Source of the DNA: JBOGXF01 sp050694275
GTDB taxonomy: Bacteria > Actinomycetota > CADDZG01 > WHSQ01
Length of the DNA stretch: 40,260 nucleotides
Reading direction: 5' to 3'
Assembly (NCBI GenBank): GCA_050694275.1
Contig: JBOGXF010000197.1
Span: forward strand, 1 to 40,260
A model generated the notes under the pieces. That model saw nothing but the letters and a program-made list of their open reading frames with translations, had not been told where the DNA came from and ran no database searches. Position numbers and translations under genes: made by a program. Below are positions 7,969 to 15,917 of the stretch, in pieces (the first letter of the stretch is position 1; every line of letters starts with the position of its first letter).

Positions 7969-8874
7969 CTACAGGTCCGGCAGCCGCTGCCTGAGCTTCA
8001 GCACCGGCTCGAAGAGGTCGCCCTTCTTGTCGACTCGGCGCAGGACCTCGTGGGCCTCGAAGACGAGAGCGTCGGGATCCCCCTTGGCAAGGGCTCGGTC
8101 TACCTCGTCCCACGTCACCGGGGTCGACACGGTGGGGCGGGGCCGCCCCCTCAGCGAGTAGACGCCGACGGTGGTCTTGTGCTGGTTGTTCTGGCTCCAG
8201 TCGATGAACACTTTGCCCTTGCGCTCTGCCTTGGCCATGTTGGAGGTGACCTCGTCGGGAGTCTCGCTCTCGAGGCGCCGGGCCACGGCCCTAGCAAAGG
8301 GGTTGGTCTGACCATAAGTGACCTTCGTGTTGAGAGGAATGTAGACCTGGATCCCCTTGCTCCCGGACGTCTTGGCGAAGCTCTCGACGCCGTGATCGTC
8401 GAAGAGCTCGCGCAGGCGCACGGCGACCTCGGCGCACTCGAGGAGCCCGGCGCCCTCGCCCGGGTCGAGATCGAAGACGACCGCGGTGGGCCGGCCGATG
8501 TCCCGGCGTTTGTCGAGCGAGACGTGGAGCTCGAGGTTGGCGAGGTTGGCGGCCCACAGGAGAACGGATTTCGAGTTGAAGAGGCAGTAGTTCACCTTCT
8601 TGTTGTCCCGCTTGCGTCTGATCGCGACGGTGTCGACCCATTTGGGGCGGTGGGAGGGGCACGATTTCTCGTAGAAATGCTGGCCCTCGACCCCGTTGGG
8701 ATAGCGTTTGAGGGTGATCGGGCGGTCCCTGAGATGCGGGACGAGGACGTCGGCGATATTCGAGTAGTAATCGACGACGTCCCACTTGGTAAAGCCGGTC
8801 TCGGGATAGAAGACCTTGTCGAGGTTAGACAGTTCGAGGCTGCGGTTTCCCATACGGATTTGGCGATCCTCCAT
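7969..8874 (-). CDS. LigD-type polymerase/primase domain protein (NHEJ PolDom)
   Basis: 301 aa, a stand-alone version of the LigD polymerase domain, an archaeo-eukaryotic-primase-superfamily enzyme that adds ribonucleotides or deoxynucleotides during non-homologous end joining and gap repair. It begins with the family signature LSNLDKVFYPETGFTKWDVV. The metal-binding aspartates are D135 and D137 in FDLDPG and D225 in FIDWSQNN. The nucleotide-binding SGSKG motif is followed by I-Q (Q176), where the best-studied LigD enzymes have histidine. No ligase or nuclease domain is attached and no ku gene is in the window. It lies back to back with dinB (72 bp apart) and converges on dnaE2, consistent with a repair neighbourhood. 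The start is ATG 8874; a second methionine seven codons in is possible. Confidence 0.9.
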   Translation of the reverse strand: MEDRQIRMGNRSLELSNLDKVFYPETGFTKWDVVDYYSNIADVLVPHLRDRPITLKRYPNGVEGQHFYEKSCPSHRPKWVDTVAIRRKRDNKKVNYCLFNSKSVLLWAANLANLELHVSLDKRRDIGRPTAVVFDLDPGEGAGLLECAEVAVRLRELFDDHGVESFAKTSGSKGIQVYIPLNTKVTYGQTNPFARAVARRLESETPDEVTSNMAKAERKGKVFIDWSQNNQHKTTVGVYSLRGRPRPTVSTPVTWDEVDRALAKGDPDALVFEAHEVLRRVDKKGDLFEPVLKLRQRLPDL

Positions 8875-8934
8875 GAGCAAGTCATACCCGCGTCTGGGGC
8901 AAACGGATACCTCGGACCGGGGAGGCGGGAAGCG

Positions 8935-8940
8935 TAGAGT
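8935..8940 (+). promoter_or_regulatory. Probable leaderless -10 of dinB
   Basis: TAGAGT is followed after exactly 6 nt by the GTG at 8947, and no Shine-Dalgarno sequence is visible next to that GTG. This is the typical geometry of an actinobacterial leaderless transcript. No SOS box is present in the 72-bp gap. Confidence 0.45.
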
Positions 8941-8946
8941 GACAAA

Positions 8947-10146
8947 GTGAGCACTCCTACGCCGATTCTGCACGTCGACATGGACGCGTTCTACGCGAGC
9001 GTCGAGGCGATAAAGAATCCCGACCTCGCCGACAAGCCGGTCGTGGTTGGGGGCCAAGGGGGGCGAGGGGTCGTGACGTCCGCGTCCTACGCGGCCCGCG
9101 CTTTCGGGATTCGTTCGGCGATGCCGATGGTGGTCGCTCGGAGGCTCTGCCCCGTCGCAGCCTTCGTCCCCAACGACTTCCCCTCCTACCAGGACTACTC
9201 GACACGCATCCGAAGGACGTTCGAGACCTTTACGCCCCTCGTTGAACCCCTGTCGCTCGACGAGGCGTTCCTCGACGTCTCGGGGTCGGTCAAGCTGTTC
9301 GGGGAACCGGCCACGATCGCCGTCCGGATCAAGAGGGAGATCAAGGCCCTGGGTCTCGACTGCACGGTCGGGGTCGCGCCGAACAAGTTTCTCGCCAAGC
9401 TCGCCTCGGATGCCGCGAAGCCGGACGGGCTCATGGTCGTGGACCCGGACCGAGTCGCCGACTTCCTCCACCCGTTGCCGGTCCGGGCCCTGTGGGGGGT
9501 GGGGGAGCAGACCGGCGCGGTGCTGGAACGTCTCGGGCTTCGCTCGGTCGGGGACATCGCCCGGCTGTCCCGCCGCACCCTCGAGCGAGCCGCGGGCGAC
9601 GCGCTCGGCGCGCATCTGTACCGACTTGCCCGAGGAATCGACGACCGCCCGGTCGTTCCGGCGGAGGCACCCAAGTCGATCGGCTCCGAGGAGACATATC
9701 CGTCCGATCTCGACTCCGCCGAGGACATCGTGCGCGAGATCCTGCGTCTGTCCGATCGGACCGCGTCCCGGCTCCGGGCCAAGGGGATGTGCGGCCGAAC
9801 GGTCACGCTCAAGCTGCGCTACTCGAACTTCCAGACGATTACTCGTTCGAGAACCCTCGAAGAACCTGTCGACGTGACCGCCGATATCTACCGCTGTGTC
9901 CGATCCCTGTACTTGGCGCTCGATCCCCAGCGCCCACGGGTCCGGCTGTTGGGGGTCAGCATCAGCGGATTGATTCCCGGCCCTCCTACCAAGCAACTCG
10001 ATCTCCTGCCGGATCGGGTGCCGGATTGGGTGGGAGCATCGGAGGCGATCGACGCGATCAGGCAACGCTTTGGAAAAGATGCGGTGGGCCCTGCGACCCT
10101 GCTCGAGTGGGACCCATACCCGGGCGCCGCCGATAAAATCAAGTGA
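8947..10146 (+). CDS. dinB: DNA polymerase IV (Y-family)
   Basis: 399 aa, GTG start. This is a translesion polymerase that extends damaged or misaligned primer ends, acting at stalled forks. Catalytic motifs are clear: HVDMDAFYASVE at residues 9-20 with the first metal-binding aspartate, and SLDEAFLDVSG with the D-E pair. VGVAPNKFLAKLAS and the helix-hairpin-helix region LWGVGEQTGAVLERLGL follow, then the little-finger domain (about 240-350). It carries the steric-gate and palm features of active Pol IV and looks intact. The C-terminus lacks an obvious QxxLF clamp-binding motif, though KQLDLLP near residue 350 is a plausible match. It overlaps the next gene by 4 nt (GTGA). Unlike dnaE2, no SOS box precedes it. 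Confidence 0.95.
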   Translation: MSTPTPILHVDMDAFYASVEAIKNPDLADKPVVVGGQGGRGVVTSASYAARAFGIRSAMPMVVARRLCPVAAFVPNDFPSYQDYSTRIRRTFETFTPLVEPLSLDEAFLDVSGSVKLFGEPATIAVRIKREIKALGLDCTVGVAPNKFLAKLASDAAKPDGLMVVDPDRVADFLHPLPVRALWGVGEQTGAVLERLGLRSVGDIARLSRRTLERAAGDALGAHLYRLARGIDDRPVVPAEAPKSIGSEETYPSDLDSAEDIVREILRLSDRTASRLRAKGMCGRTVTLKLRYSNFQTITRSRTLEEPVDVTADIYRCVRSLYLALDPQRPRVRLLGVSISGLIPGPPTKQLDLLPDRVPDWVGASEAIDAIRQRFGKDAVGPATLLEWDPYPGAADKIK

Positions 10147-10490
10147 CCGTGCCTCTGTCGGAGCGAGAGCAGAAAATCCTCGACGAGATCGAGAGTCACC
10201 TCCACCAGGAGGACCCGAAGCTCGCGCGGGGTGGACGCCGCCGGGCCGCCCTGTCTGCCAGACTGGGAGGCGTCCTCTTCCTTGCCGGCTTCGCCGCCCT
10301 GATTGCTTTCTTTGTGGTCCAAAACGTCCTGCTCGGAGTTCTGGCGTTCGCCACAATGGTCGCCGGGATCGTGCTCATCGCGGGCTCTATGAGGGAGTCT
10401 TTCTTCGTCGGAGAGTCGCCCGCCGAACGCTTCTCTCGCGCATTTGGTCGATGGGAAGAGCGCTTGCGACAGCGTAACCGGCGGCTCTAG
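10143..10490 (+). CDS. DUF3040 family membrane protein
   Basis: 115 aa. It starts at GTG 10143, overlapping the dinB stop; GTG 10149 (VPLSEREQ) is equally possible and would give the usual N-terminus of the family. The SEREQKILDEIESHLHQEDPK opening followed by two adjacent transmembrane helices (about 41-59 and 62-81) is the DUF3040 pattern, an Actinobacteria-specific family of unknown function often found beside dinB or near the division cluster. The tail is arginine-rich and probably cytoplasmic. Translational coupling with dinB is likely; a link to translesion synthesis is not established. Confidence 0.85.
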   Translation: MTVPLSEREQKILDEIESHLHQEDPKLARGGRRRAALSARLGGVLFLAGFAALIAFFVVQNVLLGVLAFATMVAGIVLIAGSMRESFFVGESPAERFSRAFGRWEERLRQRNRRL

Positions 10491-10545
10491 GAAGAAAGTT
10501 CGGCAAAAAAACTTCGCGCATTTTTCGTTTGCCCTGTTGTTCCAC

Positions 10546-10575
10546 TTGTCGCGCCGGGACGATGCGCGCTACATT
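10546..10575 (+). promoter_or_regulatory. Putative promoter of the MerR-type gene
   Basis: TTGTCG (10546-10551) and TACATT (10570-10575) are separated by 18 bp in the relatively AT-rich 180-bp gap after the DUF3040 gene. The predicted start near 10582 leaves an 89-nt leader. Upstream lies AAAACTTCGCGC (10508-10519), a 12-mer also found, inverted, in front of the ftsZ promoter. Confidence 0.5.
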
Positions 10576-10670
10576 CGGCTCTGTTGCTTTTTCGAGTTGC
10601 GCATGACTACGGCGAAACGGTCTGATCGCATTGAAGCTTCACTGAAACGGCGGGAGGTTCGCGCGCTCTT

Positions 10671-11189
10671 ATGGAGGGCTTTACCGCAGACCAGGCTTCT
10701 CGTTTCACAGGTTGCACCTCGCATCAGCTGAGATATTGGGATCGTGTGGGCCTCGTCCGTCCCGGAGTTCAATCGAGTGGGGGCCGGCCGGGAGTCCGCC
10801 GTCTCTACTCGTTCCGCGATCTCGTCGCGCTTCGCGTCGTCAAATCCCTGCTGGACGGAGGCATGAGTCTTCAGCGGGTGAGGCGCGCAATCGAGTACCT
10901 GAGAAAGAAGCAAGGGCTCGATCAGCATCTGTCCGAGGTCCGTCTGATGACCGACGGGAAGAGCATCTTCGAAGTCTGCCGAACAGACGGCGAAGTGCTC
11001 GACGCGTTGAAGGAGGGTCAGATGGCGTTCTTCATGGCGATCGACGACGTCGCGCGGGCCGTCGACGGGCAGGTGTCCCACTACCTCTACGACCGCGAGG
11101 AGTTCGTCGAGGCCCTCGAGCAGGTCGAGTCCAGGCTCGAGCGAGAACTCGCTCCCGCCCAGCAGCGCCGGCTCCGAGCCGCCCGTTAA
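10671..11189 (+). CDS. MerR-family transcriptional regulator
   Basis: 172 aa. An N-terminal winged helix-turn-helix (residues about 3-75: FTADQASRFTG, HQLRYWDRVGLVRP, RRLYSFRDLVALRVV) is typical of MerR proteins, which bind spaced inverted repeats between -35 and -10 elements. The second half continues with LQRVRRAIEYLRK and a coiled-coil-like dimerisation stretch; no cysteine-rich metal site or drug-binding domain is visible, so the signal is unknown. The start ATG 10671 has a GGGAGG about 13 nt upstream, a rather long spacing. It is monocistronic and converges with the transglutaminase gene, sharing 3 bp at the stop codons. Its target is unknown; the shared 12-mer at its own and the ftsZ promoter invites a test. 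Confidence 0.85.
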   Translation: MEGFTADQASRFTGCTSHQLRYWDRVGLVRPGVQSSGGRPGVRRLYSFRDLVALRVVKSLLDGGMSLQRVRRAIEYLRKKQGLDQHLSEVRLMTDGKSIFEVCRTDGEVLDALKEGQMAFFMAIDDVARAVDGQVSHYLYDREEFVEALEQVESRLERELAPAQQRRLRAAR

Positions 11190-11195
11190 GGGCGG
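11179..11195. terminator. Compact bidirectional hairpin containing both stop codons
   Basis: CCGCCC (11179-11184) and GGGCGG (11190-11195) enclose the loop GTTAA, which contains the TAA stops of both the MerR gene (plus) and the transglutaminase gene (minus). One short hairpin thus marks the 3' end of both convergent genes. Confidence 0.45.
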
Positions 11196-13462
11196 GCCAG
11201 CCCGGCCGGCGAAAAGAGCCTGATCGCTCGTTCCCACCAGGTCGCGCGCGACCACAGGCGCGACCGCAGCGATCGAGCGAGATGCCGGGCCTCGGCCGCT
11301 TGTTCCGAGGACAAGCCCACCGGGGAGTACTGGGCGGCCTCATAGATCCCGGCAAGGCGCGTGGCGTCGGCGGCGGGGACCCGCCGCAGCGATGCCAGGC
11401 GAGCCGCGTAGGCGATCGCCGACTCCGATGCCGGACGGCGCGCGGCCAGTTGGGCGGCTTCGTCCTGGAAGTGGGCGAAGGCAGCGACCGCGGTGCCGAC
11501 CGGAGTGTGCGCGCGGGAATATCTGCGCAGCGTCCGCCACTCTTTTGTGAGCGGCACCGCGACGAGGAACGCGATGACGAGGATCAGCAGCGTCGTGGAT
11601 AGCCGCCGGAACGCAGGCCGCCACTCGATACCTTCGTCGAACTGTCCTTCGCCGCCGAGACCGGCACCGGTGGCACCGGTCACGTTCGGGTACCTGCCGA
11701 GCGCGTCGTCGTCGGGGATGTTGTTGGGCAGGCCCAGATTGCCGACATTCCCGAGACCGGTGCCGGGGCCCGCGGCCGCAGCCGAGGTGCCGGGAACCGT
11801 GTAAGAGGGAGGCCCGGCGATGTCGCGCGGCGTCGGCTCGAAGCGGACCCACCCGAACTCCTCGAAGTAGACCTCGGGCCATGCGTGCGCGTGGGTACCC
11901 CTCACGATGAACAAGCCCTGCTCGATGGAGGAGGGTTCGCCGGGCAAGAAGCCCACCGACACGCGTGACGCGTAGCCAAGCTCTCGGGCGAGCAGCGCGA
12001 ACGCGGTCGAGAACTGCTGGCAGAAACCACGCCTCGTCTCGGTCAGGAACTGCGTCAGGTGGTCGTTCGTCGCCGAGGACTCGACGTCCTCGGAGTAGAT
12101 GTAGTCGTTCCGGAGGCGATTCTGGATCGCGACGAGCCTCTCGTACGGGGTAGCTGAGCCGGCGACCCAGCGCTGGAGCAGATCCGTGACCGACTCGGAA
12201 ACCGGAGGAGTGGTCGTGTAGGTCGCATCGTCGAGCAGGCCGGGCCGGGCGCTCCGGAGATTGCCGCGGCCGGGATCGGGAACAACCGATTCGACGATGT
12301 ACCTGACGCCGCGATCGAGACCTCCGTCGAGCCGGAGCTCGCCGGTATCGACGTGGTACCGAACATCGGTTTGCTGCTGCCCTTCGGAACCCACCAGGAC
12401 GACCGTCTCGGCCTGCGCCGCGGCCGGCATCTCGGCGCCTCGGAGGTTGGTGATTTCGATCTGTTGCTGAAGAGACCTGCCGGGCGCGGCCTGGTTGGTC
12501 CTGACGCCGTCGAAGGCGGACCCGAACTCACCATCGGCGCGCCTCCACGCGACGCCGTCGAACTCGACAAGCGATGCCAGTCGCCAGTAGGTCGTCGAAC
12601 TCGACCGGACCGTAAAGAGCTCGAGGTCGGACTGGGTGAGCAAGGTCGGCTTGATGCTGACCATCAGATCGATGCGGGCCCCCGCTTCCGAGCCTTCCCC
12701 CAATCCCGCGCCGGAGCCCGACCCGAAGCCGGAGCGCCACCGGATGAGCCCGTCCTCGATGGCGGGAAACAGGAGAGGGGAAAAGAGGGCGGCGGCGAGA
12801 CACGTCGCGCCCATACGCCGTGCGACGGAGCCCGTCAGGGCACGCGGCTCCTCGGCCGCCCGGTCCGACCACGCCGACATCCATCGTCCCCAGCTCCTGA
12901 GACGATGAGACGATTCGAGGCCCCAGTAGGTGAGCAAGGAGGCGAGGAAGACCACGAGGTAGAAGCTCTCGCCCTTACCGCGGCCGACGATTGTCAGCAG
13001 GCTGAACAACCCGAGCGGGACCACGGCGGCGACTACCGGTCGCTTCCACCGGAAGGTCGCGACCTCTCCGACAGTGGTCGCCAACCACAGCGCGGCGACC
13101 GTCAGGACGAGATAACCGGGCCGCAGGGGCGCCGGGGCAAAGTCGACGCGGCTCGCCTCGATGGCGCGGGTGACCGCATTGAACACCCCCGCCAGCGACT
13201 GAAGGGTGGGCAGCCCGTAGTAGGTGTGGCGCGCCTCGAAGACGAGGACGAGGTACCAGACGAGCACGCCGGACGACAGGAAGATGGTGGTGAACGACCA
13301 CCCTCCCAGCCGGCGGACGACCACCGCGACGACAAACGCGATCATCATGCCGAGCAGGGCGGGGCCGACGTAGTCCCCGCCCTCGAAGACCAGCTCGAAA
13401 GAGAACAGCGTCGCGAAGAGGAGCCCGGCGAGGCCTAGACGGGCTCGGGCTTCAGTGCCCAC
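11186..13462 (-). CDS. TgpA-type membrane transglutaminase-like protein
   Basis: 758 aa. A run of N-terminal transmembrane helices (about 8-235, DUF3488/TgpA_N-like) is followed by an extracytoplasmic transglutaminase core (about 430-560), another helix (about 640) and a C-terminal DUF4129-like cytoplasmic tail. The catalytic cysteine is in GFCQQFSTAF and the histidine in THAHAWPEVYF. The third position reads FEPTPRD, with glutamate where many family members have aspartate. Such proteins are encoded with MoxR and DUF58 proteins and are thought to act on cell envelope substrates; the reaction is undefined. GTG 13462 is chosen because a perfect AAGGAGGT lies 5 nt upstream. It overlaps the DUF58 gene by 28 nt. 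Confidence 0.88.
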   Translation of the reverse strand: MGTEARARLGLAGLLFATLFSFELVFEGGDYVGPALLGMMIAFVVAVVVRRLGGWSFTTIFLSSGVLVWYLVLVFEARHTYYGLPTLQSLAGVFNAVTRAIEASRVDFAPAPLRPGYLVLTVAALWLATTVGEVATFRWKRPVVAAVVPLGLFSLLTIVGRGKGESFYLVVFLASLLTYWGLESSHRLRSWGRWMSAWSDRAAEEPRALTGSVARRMGATCLAAALFSPLLFPAIEDGLIRWRSGFGSGSGAGLGEGSEAGARIDLMVSIKPTLLTQSDLELFTVRSSSTTYWRLASLVEFDGVAWRRADGEFGSAFDGVRTNQAAPGRSLQQQIEITNLRGAEMPAAAQAETVVLVGSEGQQQTDVRYHVDTGELRLDGGLDRGVRYIVESVVPDPGRGNLRSARPGLLDDATYTTTPPVSESVTDLLQRWVAGSATPYERLVAIQNRLRNDYIYSEDVESSATNDHLTQFLTETRRGFCQQFSTAFALLARELGYASRVSVGFLPGEPSSIEQGLFIVRGTHAHAWPEVYFEEFGWVRFEPTPRDIAGPPSYTVPGTSAAAAGPGTGLGNVGNLGLPNNIPDDDALGRYPNVTGATGAGLGGEGQFDEGIEWRPAFRRLSTTLLILVIAFLVAVPLTKEWRTLRRYSRAHTPVGTAVAAFAHFQDEAAQLAARRPASESAIAYAARLASLRRVPAADATRLAGIYEAAQYSPVGLSSEQAAEARHLARSLRSRLWSRATWWERAIRLFSPAGLARP

Positions 13463-14730
13463 CGGTCACCTCCTTCCGAGCGTGCGCGCGAAACGCGGGC
13501 GCCGAGGGCCCCCCATCTCGGCGCGAGCCAGTCGTCCGGTCCCATGGCCACCACCCGAATCCCGGCTGCCTGCAGCAGACGGCCGGCCTCGGCGATCTGC
13601 CGCTCACCTTCCCAGCGTGCCTTGGTCGGCTGCACGGAAAAACGATGAGCGGGAAACGAGATCGCGGTGACCTGGCGGAAACTTCTTCGGCAGCGGGTGA
13701 GCGCGAGGGCGATGTCGGCCGAGAGTGAACCTCCGACGACCACGAGCGCGGCCTCGCCGCCGCTCGACTCGATCCCAGAGAGTCGTGCGAGCAAGGCGTC
13801 GTCCCGGTTCGACGAAGCGAGGTCCAGAACGGCAAGGGCATCGAGACACCGAACGAAATGCTCGCTCCCGCGGCCCGCGGGCACGCCGGGAGAGTGCGCG
13901 CCCAGGAGGCGGTAGGAATAGCCGCTTCGGTGAAAGTGGTCGGCAAACGACGCCGCAGCCTCTACGGCCCGCTCGAACGACGATCCATCGTGTACGCCCT
14001 CGTACGGCATCGGCCCGTCGTCGAGCACGATGGTGGCGCGGTTGTGCCACGGAGTCTCCTCCTGGCGGATCATGTATCGAGAGCGTTTTGCGGTCGACGG
14101 CCAGTGAATCTTTCTGAGGTCATCCCCCTCCACGTATTCGCGCAGGGTGTAGAAGTCCTCCCCGCGCGCGGTCGTCGGCTGCCGGAGGGCGGCCGACGAC
14201 ATGCTTCGCCGCTCACCGATGTCACGCGGCGCAGTGAGATTCTCGACGCGGGGATGGATTAGGAAGCCGGTGACCCCGGAGATCTGCGTGCGCACCCGCG
14301 CCAGCGAGAAGGGGTCCACGAACGACAGGTTTAGAGGGCCGATCTCGTAGCGGCCCCGACGCCTCGCTCGTATGACGAACCGGGCGGCACGCTCGCCGGA
14401 GGGCTCGAGTCCCTGGATGGCAAAGCGCGCCGTCCCCAAGAGACCCTGTGGAAAGCGATCCTCGATCAGGACCAGGGGGGCGGCGCCGCGTCCCTCGTTT
14501 CGGACCTCGAGGGTGACCGTTACCGGCTGTCCCGCGTGCGCTCGTTCGGGGACGATCCTGCGGGCGACCGAGAGGTCGTGCGTGCCGAGGTTGACGACCG
14601 CTGCCGCGATCGCCACGAGCGCGATGAGGGCAAAACCGAGTTGCTCGAGCGGCTGGGCGCCGAACAGCCGACCGGCGGAGAGCACGATCGCCCCGGCCCC
14701 GATGAGCGTCCATCCTCGAGTGGTAGGCAT
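13435..14730 (-). CDS. DUF58 domain-containing protein
   Basis: 431 aa, ATG start with a G-rich ribosome site 6 nt upstream. Two hydrophobic helices at the N-terminus (about 7-45) anchor the protein. A beta-rich extracytoplasmic-looking segment follows (about 50-150), then the DUF58 signature around residue 205: FYTLREYVEGDDLRKIHWP, with a von Willebrand factor A-like fold in the C-terminal half (VLDDGPM, ALVVVGGSLSADIALAL). DUF58 proteins are standard partners of MoxR AAA+ ATPases and are probably remodelled by them. It sits between moxR (15 nt upstream) and the transglutaminase gene (28-nt overlap), so the three form one operon. Confidence 0.9.
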   Translation of the reverse strand: MPTTRGWTLIGAGAIVLSAGRLFGAQPLEQLGFALIALVAIAAAVVNLGTHDLSVARRIVPERAHAGQPVTVTLEVRNEGRGAAPLVLIEDRFPQGLLGTARFAIQGLEPSGERAARFVIRARRRGRYEIGPLNLSFVDPFSLARVRTQISGVTGFLIHPRVENLTAPRDIGERRSMSSAALRQPTTARGEDFYTLREYVEGDDLRKIHWPSTAKRSRYMIRQEETPWHNRATIVLDDGPMPYEGVHDGSSFERAVEAAASFADHFHRSGYSYRLLGAHSPGVPAGRGSEHFVRCLDALAVLDLASSNRDDALLARLSGIESSGGEAALVVVGGSLSADIALALTRCRRSFRQVTAISFPAHRFSVQPTKARWEGERQIAEAGRLLQAAGIRVVAMGPDDWLAPRWGALGARVSRARSEGGDRWALKPEPV

Positions 14731-14745
14731 GAAAAGCCCCCCGGG

Positions 14746-15741
<996 letters not shown>

Positions 15742-15836
15742 TCAGGTTAGCAGCGCCCCCTCGTTACTCCTTACTGGGACGTTCGACCCATCCCTTTGGT
15801 TCCCCCCCCAAAGCGGGGGAGAAAGGCCGCCACCGC

Positions 15837-15852
15837 TACTACCTGGGTAGTA
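15837..15852. promoter_or_regulatory. Perfect palindromic operator candidate
   Basis: TACTACC-TG-GGTAGTA is a perfect 7+7 bp inverted repeat. Its right half lies at about the -35 position relative to the TATACT hexamer at 15872, so a bound repressor would block the ABC transporter promoter. The half-site resembles TACTACA-type operators of BlaI/CopY-like repressors, but no such gene is nearby and the regulator is unknown. Confidence 0.5.
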
Positions 15853-15871
15853 CGGAAGTCCCCGGGCCGCG

Positions 15872-15877
15872 TATACT
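15872..15877 (+). promoter_or_regulatory. -10 element of the ABC transporter operon
   Basis: TATACT, 5 of 6 to consensus, lies 41 nt before the ATG at 15918. No good -35 is visible at 17 bp, so activator dependence or an extended -10 is possible. A GGGGGAGG ribosome site follows at 15899-15906. Confidence 0.5.
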
Positions 15878-15917
15878 GCCGTCTGTCACCGTTGCTCTGG
15901 GGGAGGTATGCGTTCCG

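Noticed and set aside
8875..10356. N-terminal extension of the LigD-type frame into the dinB region
   Set aside because: The upstream part is antisense to dinB; family similarity begins only after ATG 8874.
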